Positions 1 to 9,139 of a stretch of DNA of 64,000 nucleotides are shown in pieces. Every line of letters starts with the position of its first letter. Position 1 is the first letter of the stretch. The notes under the pieces were generated by a model. That model saw nothing but the letters and a program-made list of their open reading frames with translations. It was not told the origin of the DNA and ran no database searches. The DNA is from Bradyrhizobium semiaridum (lineage in GTDB: Bacteria > Pseudomonadota > Alphaproteobacteria > Rhizobiales > Xanthobacteraceae). Both the position numbers and the translations under genes were made by a program. The DNA is taken from the NCBI RefSeq assembly GCF_020329505.1, contig NZ_JAGKJJ010000023.1:104501-168500 (forward strand), written 5' to 3'.

Positions 1-1254
1 GATGTGCTGGTGGTCGGCGGCGGACAGGCCGGGCTCGCGATCGCTGCGCGGCTGCAACAGCTCAACATCGACACCCTGATCGTCGACCGCGAGGCGCGCG
101 TCGGCGACAATTGGCGCAAGCGCTATCATGCGCTGACCCTGCACAACCAGGTGCAGGTCAATCACCTGCCCTACATGCCGTTCCCGCCGAACTGGCCGAC
201 CTACATCCCGAAGGACAAGCTGGCGAACTGGTTCGAGGCCTATGTCGATGCCATGGAGCTGAACTTCTGGACCGGCACGGAGTTTCTCGGCGGCAGCTAT
301 GACGAGGCGCAGGGGCGCTGGACTGTGGAGCTGCGCCGCGCCGACGGCACCACGCGCAAGATGCAGCCCCGCCATATAGTGATGGCTACCGGCGTCAGCG
401 GTATCCCGAACCGGCCCGACATTCCCTCGCTGAAGAATTTTTCCGGCAAGGTGCTGCATTCCAGCGGCTACGAGGATGGCGAGGACTGGGCCGGCAAGCG
501 CGCGCTGGTGATCGGCACCGGCAACAGCGGCCACGACATCGCGCAGGACCTGCATTCCTCCGGCGCCGAGGTCACGCTGGTGCAGCGCTCCTCGACCCTC
601 GTCACCAATATCGAGCCGTCGGCGCAGCTTGCCTACGCCGCCTACAACGAGGGCACGCTCGAGGACAACGATCTGATCGCGACCTCGATGCCGCTCGCGC
701 TCGCGCGGCGCAGCCATGTGCTGATCACCGAGAAATCGAAGGAGCTCGACAAGCCGTTGCTCGATAGCCTTACCCGGGTTGGCTTCAAGCTCGATTTCGG
801 CGACGGCAACACCGGCTGGCAGTTCAAGTACCTGACCCGCGGCGGCGGCTATTACTTCAATGTCGGCTGCTCCGACCTTGTCGCCAGCGGTGCTGTGAAG
901 CTGAGGCAGTTTGCCGATATCGAGACTTTCGTGCCCGAGGGCGCGCGGCTGAAGAACGGCGAGACGGTCGCGGCCGATCTGATCGTCCTCGCGACCGGAT
1001 ATCGGCCGCAGGAAGAGCTGGTGAAGAAGCTGTTCGGCGCCGCGATGGCTGATCGCGTCGGCCCGATCTGGGGCTTTGGCGACGGCCAGGAGCTCCGCAA
1101 CATGTACACCCGCACGCCGCAGCCGGGCCTCTGGTTCATCGCCGGCAGCCTCGCGCAATGCCGCATCAACTCGCGCTTCCTCGCGCTGCAGATCAAGGCG
1201 ATCGAGGAGGGGCTGCTGCCGCGCGATGTCGGGCCGGTGGCGGCGCTCAGATAG
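1..1254 (+). CDS. NAD(P)/FAD-dependent monooxygenase, 5' end outside window
   Basis: Flavin-containing monooxygenase-like protein. The frame is open from base 1, so the true start lies upstream and about 417 residues are visible. An FAD-binding GGGQAGLA loop is at the very beginning, a second Rossmann loop (GTGNSGHD) for NAD(P)H is near visible residue 171, and an ATGYRP motif of the FMO/YhhY-like class is near residue 330. Such enzymes oxygenate nucleophilic organic substrates in the cytosol. The substrate cannot be told. The NHL-repeat protein downstream on the same strand could be co-transcribed, but a repeat element separates them. Confidence 0.85.
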   Translation, partial: DVLVVGGGQAGLAIAARLQQLNIDTLIVDREARVGDNWRKRYHALTLHNQVQVNHLPYMPFPPNWPTYIPKDKLANWFEAYVDAMELNFWTGTEFLGGSYDEAQGRWTVELRRADGTTRKMQPRHIVMATGVSGIPNRPDIPSLKNFSGKVLHSSGYEDGEDWAGKRALVIGTGNSGHDIAQDLHSSGAEVTLVQRSSTLVTNIEPSAQLAYAAYNEGTLEDNDLIATSMPLALARRSHVLITEKSKELDKPLLDSLTRVGFKLDFGDGNTGWQFKYLTRGGGYYFNVGCSDLVASGAVKLRQFADIETFVPEGARLKNGETVAADLIVLATGYRPQEELVKKLFGAAMADRVGPIWGFGDGQELRNMYTRTPQPGLWFIAGSLAQCRINSRFLALQIKAIEEGLLPRDVGPVAALR

Positions 1255-1260
1255 CACCAC

Positions 1261-1362
1261 CGTCATTCCGGGGCGCGCGCAGCGCGAGCCCGGAATCCAT
1301 CCCGCCACAACTCTGCTGAAAAATGGATTCCGGGCCTGCACTGCGCGCATCCCGGAGTGACG
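1261..1362. repeat. Palindromic intergenic repeat, family C
   Basis: Inverted-repeat element with outer arms reading CGTCATTCCGG and CCCGGAGTGACG, and inner arms built on CCCGGAATCCAT / ATGGATTCCGGG. A second copy with the same architecture lies at 13293-13397. It fills the gap between two plus-strand genes and could act as a transcript-stabilising or attenuating hairpin. Confidence 0.7.
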
Positions 1363-1378
1363 AAAGGGGAGAGAACGC

Positions 1379-2353
1379 ATGCCAACCATCCTGGGCACCG
1401 GCGAACATCGCTACCGCGTCGTCGAGAACTGGGCAAAGCTGCCCGACGGCTGGAGCCTGACCGACGTCGCCTCGGTCGCGGTCGACAGCCGTGACCGCAT
1501 CTACGTCTTCAACCGCGGCGAACATCCGATGGTGGTGCTCGACCGCGACGGAAATTTCCTCCGCAGCTGGGGCGAAGGCCTGTTCTCGCGCGCCCATGGC
1601 CTGCATATCGACGCCGACGACAATCTCTACTGCACCGACGACGGCGACCACACCGTGCGCAAATGCTCGACCGAGGGCAAGGTGCTGCTGACGATCGGCA
1701 TCCCGCACAAGCCGGCGCCGTTCATGAGCGGCGAGCCGTTCCACCGCTGCACCCACACCGCGCTGTCGCCGCAGGGCGAGATCTACGTCTCCGACGGCTA
1801 CGGCAACGCCTGCGTCCACAAATACACGCCGGATGGGAAGCTGATCAGAAGCTGGGGCGAGCCCGGCACCGATCCCGGCCAGTTCAACATCGTGCACAAC
1901 ATCGCGACCGACGCCGACGGGTATGTCTATGTCGCCGACCGCGAGAATCACCGCGTGCAGGTGTTCGACGGCAACGGCAAATACGAGACGCAGTGGAACA
2001 ATCTGCACCGCCCGTGCGCGCTGTGTCGTTGCGGCGGCAAGCAGCCGACCTTCATCGTCGGCGAGCTCGGCCCCGGCATGGCCATCAACCGCAAGGTGCC
2101 CAATCTCGGCCCGCGGCTGTCGATCGTCGACACCAGGGGCAACCGCATCGCCCGCCTCGGCGGCGAGCGTGGTCCGGGCATCGAGGCCGGCAAATTCCTG
2201 GCGCCGCACGGCCTCGCGCTGGATTCGAAGGGCGACATCTATGTCGGCGAGGTCGGCGTCACCGACTGGAAGACGAGTTTTCCCGACACCGAGATGCCGG
2301 CCGCGGTGCGCGCGACGCGGTGCCTGCAGAAGCTGGAGCGGGTGACGGCGTAG
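1379..2353 (+). CDS. NHL-repeat six-bladed beta-propeller protein
   Basis: A 324-residue beta-propeller protein of the NHL / peptidyl-alpha-hydroxyglycine lyase-like superfamily. Repeated blades are recognisable by their D(A/S)xDxxYV(A/S)D signatures, for example NLYCTDDGDH, EIYVSDGYGN, YVYVADRENH and DIYVGEVG. There is no signal peptide, so a cytosolic location is likely. The ATG at 1379 is preceded by a GGGGAGAG purine tract. Rhizobial relatives are often encoded near catabolic enzymes, and the upstream FAD monooxygenase fits that setting. The ligand or reaction is unknown. Confidence 0.8.
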   Translation: MPTILGTGEHRYRVVENWAKLPDGWSLTDVASVAVDSRDRIYVFNRGEHPMVVLDRDGNFLRSWGEGLFSRAHGLHIDADDNLYCTDDGDHTVRKCSTEGKVLLTIGIPHKPAPFMSGEPFHRCTHTALSPQGEIYVSDGYGNACVHKYTPDGKLIRSWGEPGTDPGQFNIVHNIATDADGYVYVADRENHRVQVFDGNGKYETQWNNLHRPCALCRCGGKQPTFIVGELGPGMAINRKVPNLGPRLSIVDTRGNRIARLGGERGPGIEAGKFLAPHGLALDSKGDIYVGEVGVTDWKTSFPDTEMPAAVRATRCLQKLERVTA

Positions 2354-2365
2354 CTCTCTCCACGG

Positions 2366-2489
2366 GTCGTCCCGGCGAAGGCCGGGACCTAATAACCACA
2401 GGATCGAGTTACTGAAGAACGCTGTGGCTCCAGCGCCGCGTAACCATGACCATCGGTGGTTATGGGTCCCGGCCTTCGCCGGGACGACG
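2366..2489. repeat. Palindromic intergenic repeat, family B
   Basis: About 124 bp bounded by near-perfect inverted arms, GTCGTCCCGGCGAAGGCCGG on the left and its complement at 2465-2488. It lies between the convergent NHL gene and ClC gene. A related full copy is at 32073-32192 and a solo arm at 30373-30397. Confidence 0.8.
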
Positions 2490-2503
2490 CATGGAGAGAT
2501 ACA

Positions 2504-4264
2504 TCAAATCTCGCCGATCACCTCGCGGCGGCGCTGCTCGGATTCTTCCGCGTAGCGCCGCATCGCATGTGCCTCGGTGAGCAGGCCGATCGGCCGGCGG
2601 TCGCCGTCGCCCTCGATCACGGCGAGCGATTCCGCTTCGGCCGCGTCGAACACCGCGATCGCTTCCTGCACGTTCATGCCGGGATGCAGCACCACGTCGG
2701 CATGGTGCAGGATGCCGGCCAGGCCCTTCTCCATCTCGATGTCGGGCGCGTGCGCCTCGGCGACCAGCGCGAGCCCGGCATAGCGTCCCTCGCCGTCGAC
2801 CGCGACCACCTGCGTCTTCGAGCCGGGCGGGAATTTCTTGCGGAACGCCTCGATCGGGATCGACGCGTCCACCGTCGTCAGGTCCTGGCGCATCATCTTG
2901 CCGACGGTGAGATCGCGGATCCAGCCGATGTCGGCGGCGCTGCGGATCGTCTCGCCGCGCAGATGCAGCCGCCAGGTCGCGAACGAATAGCCGAACAGCT
3001 CGCGCGTGATCGTCGTCGAGATGATGACCGCGACCAGCACCGCCGTGGTGAGCCAGAGATTGCCGGTGGATTCCAGCGCGATGAACGACATCGTCAGCGG
3101 ACCGCCGATCACCGAGGCCGACAGCGCGCTCATCCCGATCACCGCATAGGCGTTGGGATCGAGGTTCAGCCCCGGCCAGGCGATGTCGACGCCGGCGGCG
3201 AACAGCCGGCCGCCGAGCGCGCCCATGAACAGCGTCGCGAAGAACAGGCCGCCGCGGAAACCCGAGCCGAGCGAGACGATCGAGGCGATCGCCTTCAGCA
3301 CGAACACGCCGGCGATGAAGGCGAGCGGCATCGCCACGATGCCGGCGAAACGCAGCGCGCCGTGGCCCGAGGACATCACCTGCGGCGTCAGCAGCGCCAT
3401 CGCGCCGACCGCAAGCCCGCCGAGCGCCGGCCGCAGCGGCGGCCACAGCCCGCTCTTGGCCAGAAGCGATTCGCACAGCGTGACGCCGCGCATGATCGCA
3501 ATGCCGGTCAGCGCCGCGGCCATGCCGAGCAGCGCGGCGATCGCAAGGTCGCGCCCGAGCACGTCGCCGACCATGCCGACCCCGACGCCGAGCGGCAGCA
3601 GCTCGAATGCGTGGGCGACGAAATAGCCGGTGACCGCGGCGACGCCGACCGGGGTCAGGCTCGCCGGCGTGTAGCCGCCGATCACCAGTTCGAACGCATA
3701 GAACGCGCCCGCCAGCGGCGCGCTGAAAGCGCCGGCGATCGCCGAGGCGGCGCCGCAGCCGACCATGATTCGCTGGTCGTTCCGTCTGAGGTGAAAGCCG
3801 CGGCCGAGCGAGGCGGCGAGCCCGCTCGACAATTGGGTGTAGCCGGCCTCGAGCCCGACCGAGCCGCCGACGCCGCTCGACCAGACCGTCTGCAACGCCA
3901 CGATGACGCTGCCGCGGAACGACATCCGACCACCATAGAGCGCGTTGGCCTCGATCGGATCGATCTCGCGGGCCGGCCGGATCCGCAGCAGCAGCAGGAA
4001 CGCGACGCCGAGCAGCAACCCGCCGACCGATGGAACCAGCAGCGCGCGCAGCGGATCGATGCTCGGCTGGCTCGACAGCCGGTCGCCTAACGGCAAATTG
4101 AACAGCACCGCATGCAGCACCGTCACCAGGGCGCTCATGGTCGCGACCACGAGGCCGCCGATGGCACCGATCAGCACGGCCAGCACCACGAGGCTCGTCT
4201 CGTGCGCGCGCACGAATGCACGCAAGCGGCGCGGCGCCTCGAGAAAGCTGGACGTGGTGGTCAT
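2504..4264 (-). CDS. ClC-family chloride channel/transporter with C-terminal CBS pair
   Basis: Voltage-gated chloride channel family protein of about 586 residues. A run of hydrophobic helices includes the ClC signatures GGSVGLEAGYTQ (the filter Glu region, normally G(K/R)EGP), GFRGGLFF and GGPLTMSFIALE. Two CBS domains follow in the last 130 residues, beginning near RDLTVGKMM. ClC proteins are inner-membrane Cl- channels or Cl-/H+ exchangers, and CBS pairs often bind adenosyl nucleotides. I chose the ATG at 4264 (MTTTSSF). An in-frame extension to 4378 reads as low-complexity Cys/Pro-rich sequence and is unlikely to be translated. Confidence 0.88.
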   Translation of the reverse strand: MTTTSSFLEAPRRLRAFVRAHETSLVVLAVLIGAIGGLVVATMSALVTVLHAVLFNLPLGDRLSSQPSIDPLRALLVPSVGGLLLGVAFLLLLRIRPAREIDPIEANALYGGRMSFRGSVIVALQTVWSSGVGGSVGLEAGYTQLSSGLAASLGRGFHLRRNDQRIMVGCGAASAIAGAFSAPLAGAFYAFELVIGGYTPASLTPVGVAAVTGYFVAHAFELLPLGVGVGMVGDVLGRDLAIAALLGMAAALTGIAIMRGVTLCESLLAKSGLWPPLRPALGGLAVGAMALLTPQVMSSGHGALRFAGIVAMPLAFIAGVFVLKAIASIVSLGSGFRGGLFFATLFMGALGGRLFAAGVDIAWPGLNLDPNAYAVIGMSALSASVIGGPLTMSFIALESTGNLWLTTAVLVAVIISTTITRELFGYSFATWRLHLRGETIRSAADIGWIRDLTVGKMMRQDLTTVDASIPIEAFRKKFPPGSKTQVVAVDGEGRYAGLALVAEAHAPDIEMEKGLAGILHHADVVLHPGMNVQEAIAVFDAAEAESLAVIEGDGDRRPIGLLTEAHAMRRYAEESEQRRREVIGEI

Positions 4265-4458
4265 CGGCAGGTCCGTCAGTGGCCGATCAGGGGCCTCTGC
4301 GGCTCCCTTTACGGGCCTCGCCGGCGGGTGGCAATCCGGGCAGGAACATGGCAAGCGCGCCGCGGATAAGCCGCTCATAGCTCTTCACAATCCCGTCACG
4401 CTGCCTGTAGTATGTGAGTGCATGCTGCTTCGCAGCTAATGGGAGTCAGGAGCGTTAT

Positions 4459-5016
4459 TTGAACGCACATGTCTCACAAGGCGGCTGGCCGGTTCTGGTG
4501 CTGAATGCGGACTTCCGGCCGCTGAGCTATTACCCGCTGTCGCTCTGGTCCTGGCAGGACGCGATCAAGGCGGTGTTCCTCGATCGTGTCAACATCGTCG
4601 AATATTACGACAGGGCGGTACGAAGTCCGTCTTTCGAGATTCAGCTGCCCAGCGTCGTATCCCTCAAATCCTTCGTCAAGCCGACCACCCACCCCGCCTT
4701 CACCCGGTTCAACGTCTTCCTGCGCGACCGCTTCTGTTGCCAGTACTGCCTGTCCGCGGACGACCTCACCTTCGATCACATCATCCCGCGCAGCAAGGGT
4801 GGCCAGACCACCTGGGAGAACGTCGTCGCCGCCTGCTCGCCGTGCAACCTGCGCAAGGGCAATCTGACGCCGCAGCAGGCCAAGATGTTTCCGAAGCAGA
4901 CGCCCTACGCACCGACCGTGCACCAATTGCATCGCAACGGCCGCCTGTTCCCGCCGAACTATCTGCACGAGAGCTGGCTCGATTATCTCTACTGGGATAC
5001 GGAGCTGGATCCGTAG
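4459..5016 (+). CDS. HNH endonuclease family protein
   Basis: A 185-residue HNH nuclease of the widely conserved alphaproteobacterial type. The finger is CQYC ... DHIIPRSKGG ... CSPCN, with zinc-binding Cys pairs and a catalytic Asp-His. I chose the TTG at 4459, which has AGGAG at 4448-4452, six bases upstream. The GTG at 4414 lacks a ribosome site. It is divergent from the ClC gene. The protein is probably chromosomally encoded housekeeping or repair machinery rather than a homing element. Its exact role is unknown. Confidence 0.85.
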   Translation: MNAHVSQGGWPVLVLNADFRPLSYYPLSLWSWQDAIKAVFLDRVNIVEYYDRAVRSPSFEIQLPSVVSLKSFVKPTTHPAFTRFNVFLRDRFCCQYCLSADDLTFDHIIPRSKGGQTTWENVVAACSPCNLRKGNLTPQQAKMFPKQTPYAPTVHQLHRNGRLFPPNYLHESWLDYLYWDTELDP

Positions 5017-5019
5017 CGC

Positions 5020-5219
5020 CTCGTTGCCGGCGCTCGCCTCGGCCGCAACCTTCGCCAGCCGATCATGATGCCGCGGATCGAGACAATGGTGCCGACCAGC
5101 GACAGCAGCCAGACCACGCCACATACATCATGACGAGGCCGGAGGCACGTCGCGATGCCGATCCAGCGGTGGATCACATAGAGCCACCGTCGTCCCCGCC
5201 GGATCCATGCGCGCCGCAT
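5020..5219 (-). pseudogene. Remnant of a PepSY-associated transmembrane protein gene
   Basis: Directly after the TonB receptor stop codon, a start codon at 5219 opens MRRAWIRRG then RRWLYVIHRWIGIATCL, the conserved N-terminus of PepSY-associated membrane proteins. The next conserved block, SGLVMMYV, is present but in the +1 frame. The reading frame then jumps to WLLSLVGTIVSIRGIMIGW, the last membrane helix of the family. The bulk of the protein (several hundred residues) is missing, so this is a gene that lost its interior and picked up a frame disruption. PepSY proteins commonly sit beside TonB-dependent receptors, which fits the position. Confidence 0.8.
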
Positions 5220-5221
5220 GA

Positions 5222-7492
5222 TCAGAACTTCACGCTGACGGAGAGCTCCGCTGTGCGCGGCATGCCCAGCAGCCACTGCCCCGTTCCGTTCGCGGTCACG
5301 GCATAGACCTTGTCGAACAGGTTGTAGAGGCGGAGCGCGACCGTGGTGCGGTCATCCGGCTTCCACCTGATGCCGCCATTGACCACGTTGTAGCCCGGCC
5401 GCAGCTGGGCGTTGGCGAGGTCGGAATACAACGCGCCGACCATCTGCACGCCGCCATAGGCCGACCAGTTCGGCGCGAAATTCCAGGTCAGCCAGACGTT
5501 CGCGACCTGCTGCGGCACGTTGACCGGGACGTTGCCGGCGTAGCTCACGATCTTGCCGCCGACCAGCTGGCTGTTGTTGTCGTATCTGGCGCGCAACACC
5601 GCCAGATTGGCGTCGATACGCCAGCCGTCATCCAATGCCAGCCCGATCGTCCCTTCGACGCCGCGGGAGGACTGCTGGCCGACCTGCAACGATTGTCCGG
5701 GATTGCCGGGGTCGGCGATGAGCAGGTTGTTCTTGACGATCTCATAGGCCGCCAGCGTCCACTCGCCGCGGCCGCCGAGGAACGATTGCTTGATCCCGAT
5801 CTCGGTCTGCTTGCCGGTAGAGAGCCGAAAGCTCTTCTGCGCGGCCGACAGCGAGATCAGGTTGCCGACCGGGTCGACGCCGACCGCATACTGGCCGTAG
5901 AGCGCGAGATTGCTGATCGGCTCGTAGACGAGGCCGGTACGCCAGCTGGTGCCCGACAGCGTGGTCTCAAAACTGTTCGCCGGGGTCTTGTAGTCGGTGC
6001 GATCGATCTCGGGGCGATCGTACCTGACGCCGGTCACGAGCGACAATTGATCGGTCAGCTTCAGCCGGTCCTCTGCAAACAGCGCGTATTGATTGACGAT
6101 CGAACCGAAGCCCGGCGCCGTCGCGGTCGTCGTGGCGAAGAACGATCCGGGATCGAACACGTAGGGGTTCACCGACGACGCGCCGCCATAGGGTGAGTTG
6201 TTGGTGTGGAAGAACTCGATGTGATTGACGTCGAAGCCGGCAACGAACTGGTTGGCAAGGCCGAAGATGTGACCGCTGAACGTCGCGTCCATCCGGTTGC
6301 CGGACTGCTTCTGGTCGTGGAAGATCTCGATATAGCTGGAGCGATCGATCAGCTGCGTCTTCGGATTGACGGCGTAGTTCTCGATGTCGCGCCAGTGCCG
6401 CTCGCTGGTCAGGTAATACAGCGTGTTGTTGATCTTGATGCCGTCGGCGACATCCCACTCGGTCTTGAACTGGGTCCAGCTGTCGCGATAGCGGATCGCG
6501 CTATCAGATGCGTTGTAGTTCTTGAAGCGCAGCGCGTCCTGGATCACACCATTGACCAGCGGCGTGCCGAAATAGCGCGACGGGCTGCGGTCGCCATAGT
6601 CCTCGCACAGCGTGAAGGCGAGATTGTCGGAGGCCTGCACCCGCACCGCGGCGGAGACCGCTGCGTTCGAGGTCTTGTCGCGATCGACGAAACCGTCCGA
6701 CATGTTGCCGGTGGCGTTGATGCGGTAGGACACATTGGGATTGATCGGGCCGGTGCTGTCGACTGCGAGCCGCTTCGTCATGTTGCTGTCGAGCGTGACA
6801 GCGGCTTGGTTGTAGGGCGTATCGAGCGGCTTCTTCGGGAGCACGTTGATGACGCCGCCGATCGCGCCTTCGCCATACAGCACCGAGGCCGGACCGCGCA
6901 GCACCTCGATGCGTTGCGCCGACCAGGTATCGTAGGGAAAGGTCAGGGTCCCGGAGCCGATGTAGAAGCGGGTGCCGTCATAAAGCGTCATGACCGAATT
7001 GCTGCCGGCAAAGCCACGGGTGCTGAGCGACAGCCCGCCATTGCCGGGCGCCGGAGTTGCGATGAAACCGGCCGCATTCTGGGTGACGGCGTCGGTCACA
7101 TTGTGCTGGCCGCGTTGCTCGATGGTTTGCGCGGTGATGACCTCGACGCTCGCCGGTGTCTGCAGCGGCGTCAGGTCGAGGCGGCTGCCGGTGCTCTCCG
7201 GCTTGGTGGCGTTGAGGGTCGCAGATGCGGCTGCGGACGATGCTCCCGCTTGCGCCGCGCCACCGGCGGCCGCGGCTATCGCCGGTCGCGGACGGAGCCG
7301 CGGCGCGGCGCCTGCGCTGCTGCTGCGCTCGGGGCGCTTCGGCCTGGAGGCCGAGGACGGCGAGACCTCGACCGGATCGAGCCGGGTTGGCGGTGCGCTC
7401 TGCGCGAACGCTTCGGCCGGCAACAACAGCGAGGACAGGGAGCAGACGAAGCCGAGGCGCATCCGGCGCGCGACGGGAGAAGACGGGGACAT
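5222..7492 (-). CDS. TonB-dependent receptor, siderophore-receptor type, under B12 riboswitch
   Basis: A 756-residue outer-membrane TonB-dependent transporter. The signal peptide ends near EAFAQS, followed by an Ala/Pro/Ser-rich periplasmic linker. The plug domain spans roughly residues 105-215 (VEVITAQTIEQRGQ, RGPASVLYGEGAIGGVINV). A 22-strand barrel ends in the expected terminal Phe (LSVSVKF). By sequence it belongs to the siderophore-receptor class, but its leader carries a cobalamin riboswitch, so its cargo may be a corrinoid or a cobalt-linked ligand. The companion PepSY gene downstream is destroyed. Confidence 0.88.
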   Translation of the reverse strand: MSPSSPVARRMRLGFVCSLSSLLLPAEAFAQSAPPTRLDPVEVSPSSASRPKRPERSSSAGAAPRLRPRPAIAAAAGGAAQAGASSAAASATLNATKPESTGSRLDLTPLQTPASVEVITAQTIEQRGQHNVTDAVTQNAAGFIATPAPGNGGLSLSTRGFAGSNSVMTLYDGTRFYIGSGTLTFPYDTWSAQRIEVLRGPASVLYGEGAIGGVINVLPKKPLDTPYNQAAVTLDSNMTKRLAVDSTGPINPNVSYRINATGNMSDGFVDRDKTSNAAVSAAVRVQASDNLAFTLCEDYGDRSPSRYFGTPLVNGVIQDALRFKNYNASDSAIRYRDSWTQFKTEWDVADGIKINNTLYYLTSERHWRDIENYAVNPKTQLIDRSSYIEIFHDQKQSGNRMDATFSGHIFGLANQFVAGFDVNHIEFFHTNNSPYGGASSVNPYVFDPGSFFATTTATAPGFGSIVNQYALFAEDRLKLTDQLSLVTGVRYDRPEIDRTDYKTPANSFETTLSGTSWRTGLVYEPISNLALYGQYAVGVDPVGNLISLSAAQKSFRLSTGKQTEIGIKQSFLGGRGEWTLAAYEIVKNNLLIADPGNPGQSLQVGQQSSRGVEGTIGLALDDGWRIDANLAVLRARYDNNSQLVGGKIVSYAGNVPVNVPQQVANVWLTWNFAPNWSAYGGVQMVGALYSDLANAQLRPGYNVVNGGIRWKPDDRTTVALRLYNLFDKVYAVTANGTGQWLLGMPRTAELSVSVKF

Positions 7493-7613
7493 GAAAGGAC
7501 TCGCGGCTAACGTGGCACGTCACCGCGAACGCGGACACCGCATCGCCCCAGAGACAATGCGCCGATCCCCACCAGGACGCCCCGCCCGATGTGCTCGCGT
7601 GTGACCACGACTG

Positions 7614-7790
7614 ACGGCAGGTCTCCTGGCTCGCGGATCGTCGCCTGTCGCCGCCTTCCCGGACCGGACGGTCCAGTGGCAAATTGACGAGAGGCTCGCC
7701 GCTTACAGTTGCGGGGACAGCTGCGGCCTTGGGATCGCTCCCGCACCGCATTCCCTTTTGATCTCCCGAAGGAGAACCGTCGAGCGGGAC
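7614..7790 (-). promoter_or_regulatory. Cobalamin (adenosylcobalamin) riboswitch
   Basis: Read on the minus strand, the leader shows the class landmarks in order. GGTTCTCC and AAAGGGAAT come first, then CCCCGCAACTGTAAGCGG, then CCACTGG with GGGAAGGCGG. The B12 box GAGCCAGGAGACCTGCC is at 7616-7633. About 120 bases separate the box from the receptor start at 7492, enough for an expression platform. Binding of adenosylcobalamin would be expected to shut off the TonB receptor. Confidence 0.9.
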
Positions 7791-7907
7791 GATATGGGCC
7801 GCGTGATGCACTGTCAATTCGACGTGACGCCGTTTGCACGACGGCGCGGCGGCGGCGACACGGTGAAGGCCGGGCGATGACACCGAGCAAGTTGAGCAAA
7901 CGAACCC

Positions 7908-7997
7908 GTCATCTGAGGAGCAGGTGGCGTCTCGAAGGATGCACGGCCCGGCCGGCGCCCCATCGAGGCTCGCTGCACTCGCACCTCAGGATAAGGG
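7908..7997. repeat. Palindromic intergenic repeat, family F (diverged copy)
   Basis: Contains CTCGAAGGATGCACGGCCCG and GAGGCTCGCTGCACTCG-CACCTCAGGAT, matching the better preserved copy at 50878-50981. It abuts the family A repeat at 7998, forming a repeat mosaic. Confidence 0.6.
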
Positions 7998-8182
7998 TGT
8001 GACAATTGTAGCGAGCGGCCTGCCCACATCGTCGTCCTGGCGAAAGCCAGGACCCATACCACCGAATTCGATTGAGAGCGGGATAGCGGCTCCAGCGTCG
8101 CACGACAACAAGCGATTGGGTAATGGGTCCTGGCTTTCGCCAGGACGACGCTGAATACATTCACATTCGCTCAGGGTGACGG
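7998..8182. repeat. About 185-bp dispersed repeat, family A, copy 1
   Basis: Closely matches 22435-22623 over nearly its full length. Shared blocks include ACCGAATTCGATTGAGAGCG, GGATAGCGGCT, CGTCGCACGACAAC and GAATACATTCACA. Internal inverted arms GTCGTCCTGGCGAAAGCCAG and GGTCCTGGCTTTCGCCAGG make it a potential large hairpin. No coding sequence is apparent inside. Confidence 0.85.
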
Positions 8183-8191
8183 GACGCGCAC

Positions 8192-9139
8192 CTACTCAGC
8201 TTCAACGCATCCCTCCATCAGCGCATCGATCTCACCGCGCGACAGCGCGCCCATCTCGGCGATGAAGACGATTCGCGTTCGCGGCACATCCGGCGCGGGC
8301 GTGCCGCCTGCGGCCAGCGTCGCGCGGCCGCCGGCGAGTTGAAACACGGTGAGCCGCCCGGGTTGCTCCACCGTCTCGAACAAGCCTTTTGCGCGCGCGA
8401 GTTTTGGCGCCAGCCGGACGATCGCCTGCTGCAAGCGCGGCAAATGCACGCGCCGGTCCGACGTCCAGCTCAATGTCTCGAACCGCTCGGCCGCAGGCCG
8501 GCGCGGCTCGACCTCGCGCGGCACGGGCATTCGATCCGGGTCGATCGGGAACAGCAGCGCCGTGGGCACCTCGCCCTGCACGGCATCGACGATCACGGCC
8601 GCCGGACGCTGCGCGCGGATCGCATCACGGATCGCTGAGCGCGCGGCCGCATCGGCGAGATCGACCTTGCTCAGCGCCACGATGTCGGCCGCGCGAAGCT
8701 GGGAGCGCAGCAGCGCGTCGTTGAGCGCGGCCGCCGGCTGCGTAGCATCCACCACGCACAGCACGGTGTCCAGCGGCGCCTCCTTCCAGATCACCGGGTC
8801 CATCAGGTTGCGCACGATGTCGGCGGGATCGGCGATGCCGCTGGTCTCGATCACGATGAACTCGGGCCGCGGATCACGCCGCAGCAACCCCGCGAGAGTG
8901 CGGATCAGGTCACCCTCCAGCGTGCAGCAGATGCAGCCATTGCTGAGGCTGACCACGCCGTCGCTGGCGCCCGCGATCAGCTCGGCATCGATATTGATCG
9001 CACCGAAGTCGTTGACCACGGCAGCGATCCGCTTGCCCTCGGCATGCGCCAGCAGATGGTTGACGACCGTGGTCTTGCCCGCCCCGAGGAACCCCGCGAC
9101 CAGCAGGATCGGGACCGGCAGGACTTGAACTTGCATCAT
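8192..9139 (-). CDS. COG0523 (CobW/G3E) family GTP-binding metallochaperone
   Basis: A 315-residue GTPase of the COG0523 family. It has Walker A GAGKTT near residue 20, the metal-binding CICC motif in NGCICCTLEGD near residue 67, a switch region ETSGIADP, base-recognition SKVD, and a C-terminal CobW_C region. Members insert or traffic Zn, Co or Ni in the cytosol. Its ATG shares one base with the stop codon of the upstream deacylase gene (TGATG at 9137-9141), so translation is probably coupled. A role in metallating that zinc amidohydrolase is a reasonable inference but unproven. Confidence 0.88.
   Translation of the reverse strand: MMQVQVLPVPILLVAGFLGAGKTTVVNHLLAHAEGKRIAAVVNDFGAINIDAELIAGASDGVVSLSNGCICCTLEGDLIRTLAGLLRRDPRPEFIVIETSGIADPADIVRNLMDPVIWKEAPLDTVLCVVDATQPAAALNDALLRSQLRAADIVALSKVDLADAAARSAIRDAIRAQRPAAVIVDAVQGEVPTALLFPIDPDRMPVPREVEPRRPAAERFETLSWTSDRRVHLPRLQQAIVRLAPKLARAKGLFETVEQPGRLTVFQLAGGRATLAAGGTPAPDVPRTRIVFIAEMGALSRGEIDALMEGCVEAE

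Noticed and set aside
2456..4090. 544-codon plus-strand open frame opposite the ClC gene
   Set aside because: Arg/Asp/His-rich, no domain; an antisense shadow of a high-GC gene with clear ClC and CBS motifs.
5693..7510. Plus-strand frames opposite the TonB receptor
   Set aside because: No domains; the receptor has signal peptide, plug and barrel in one frame on the other strand.
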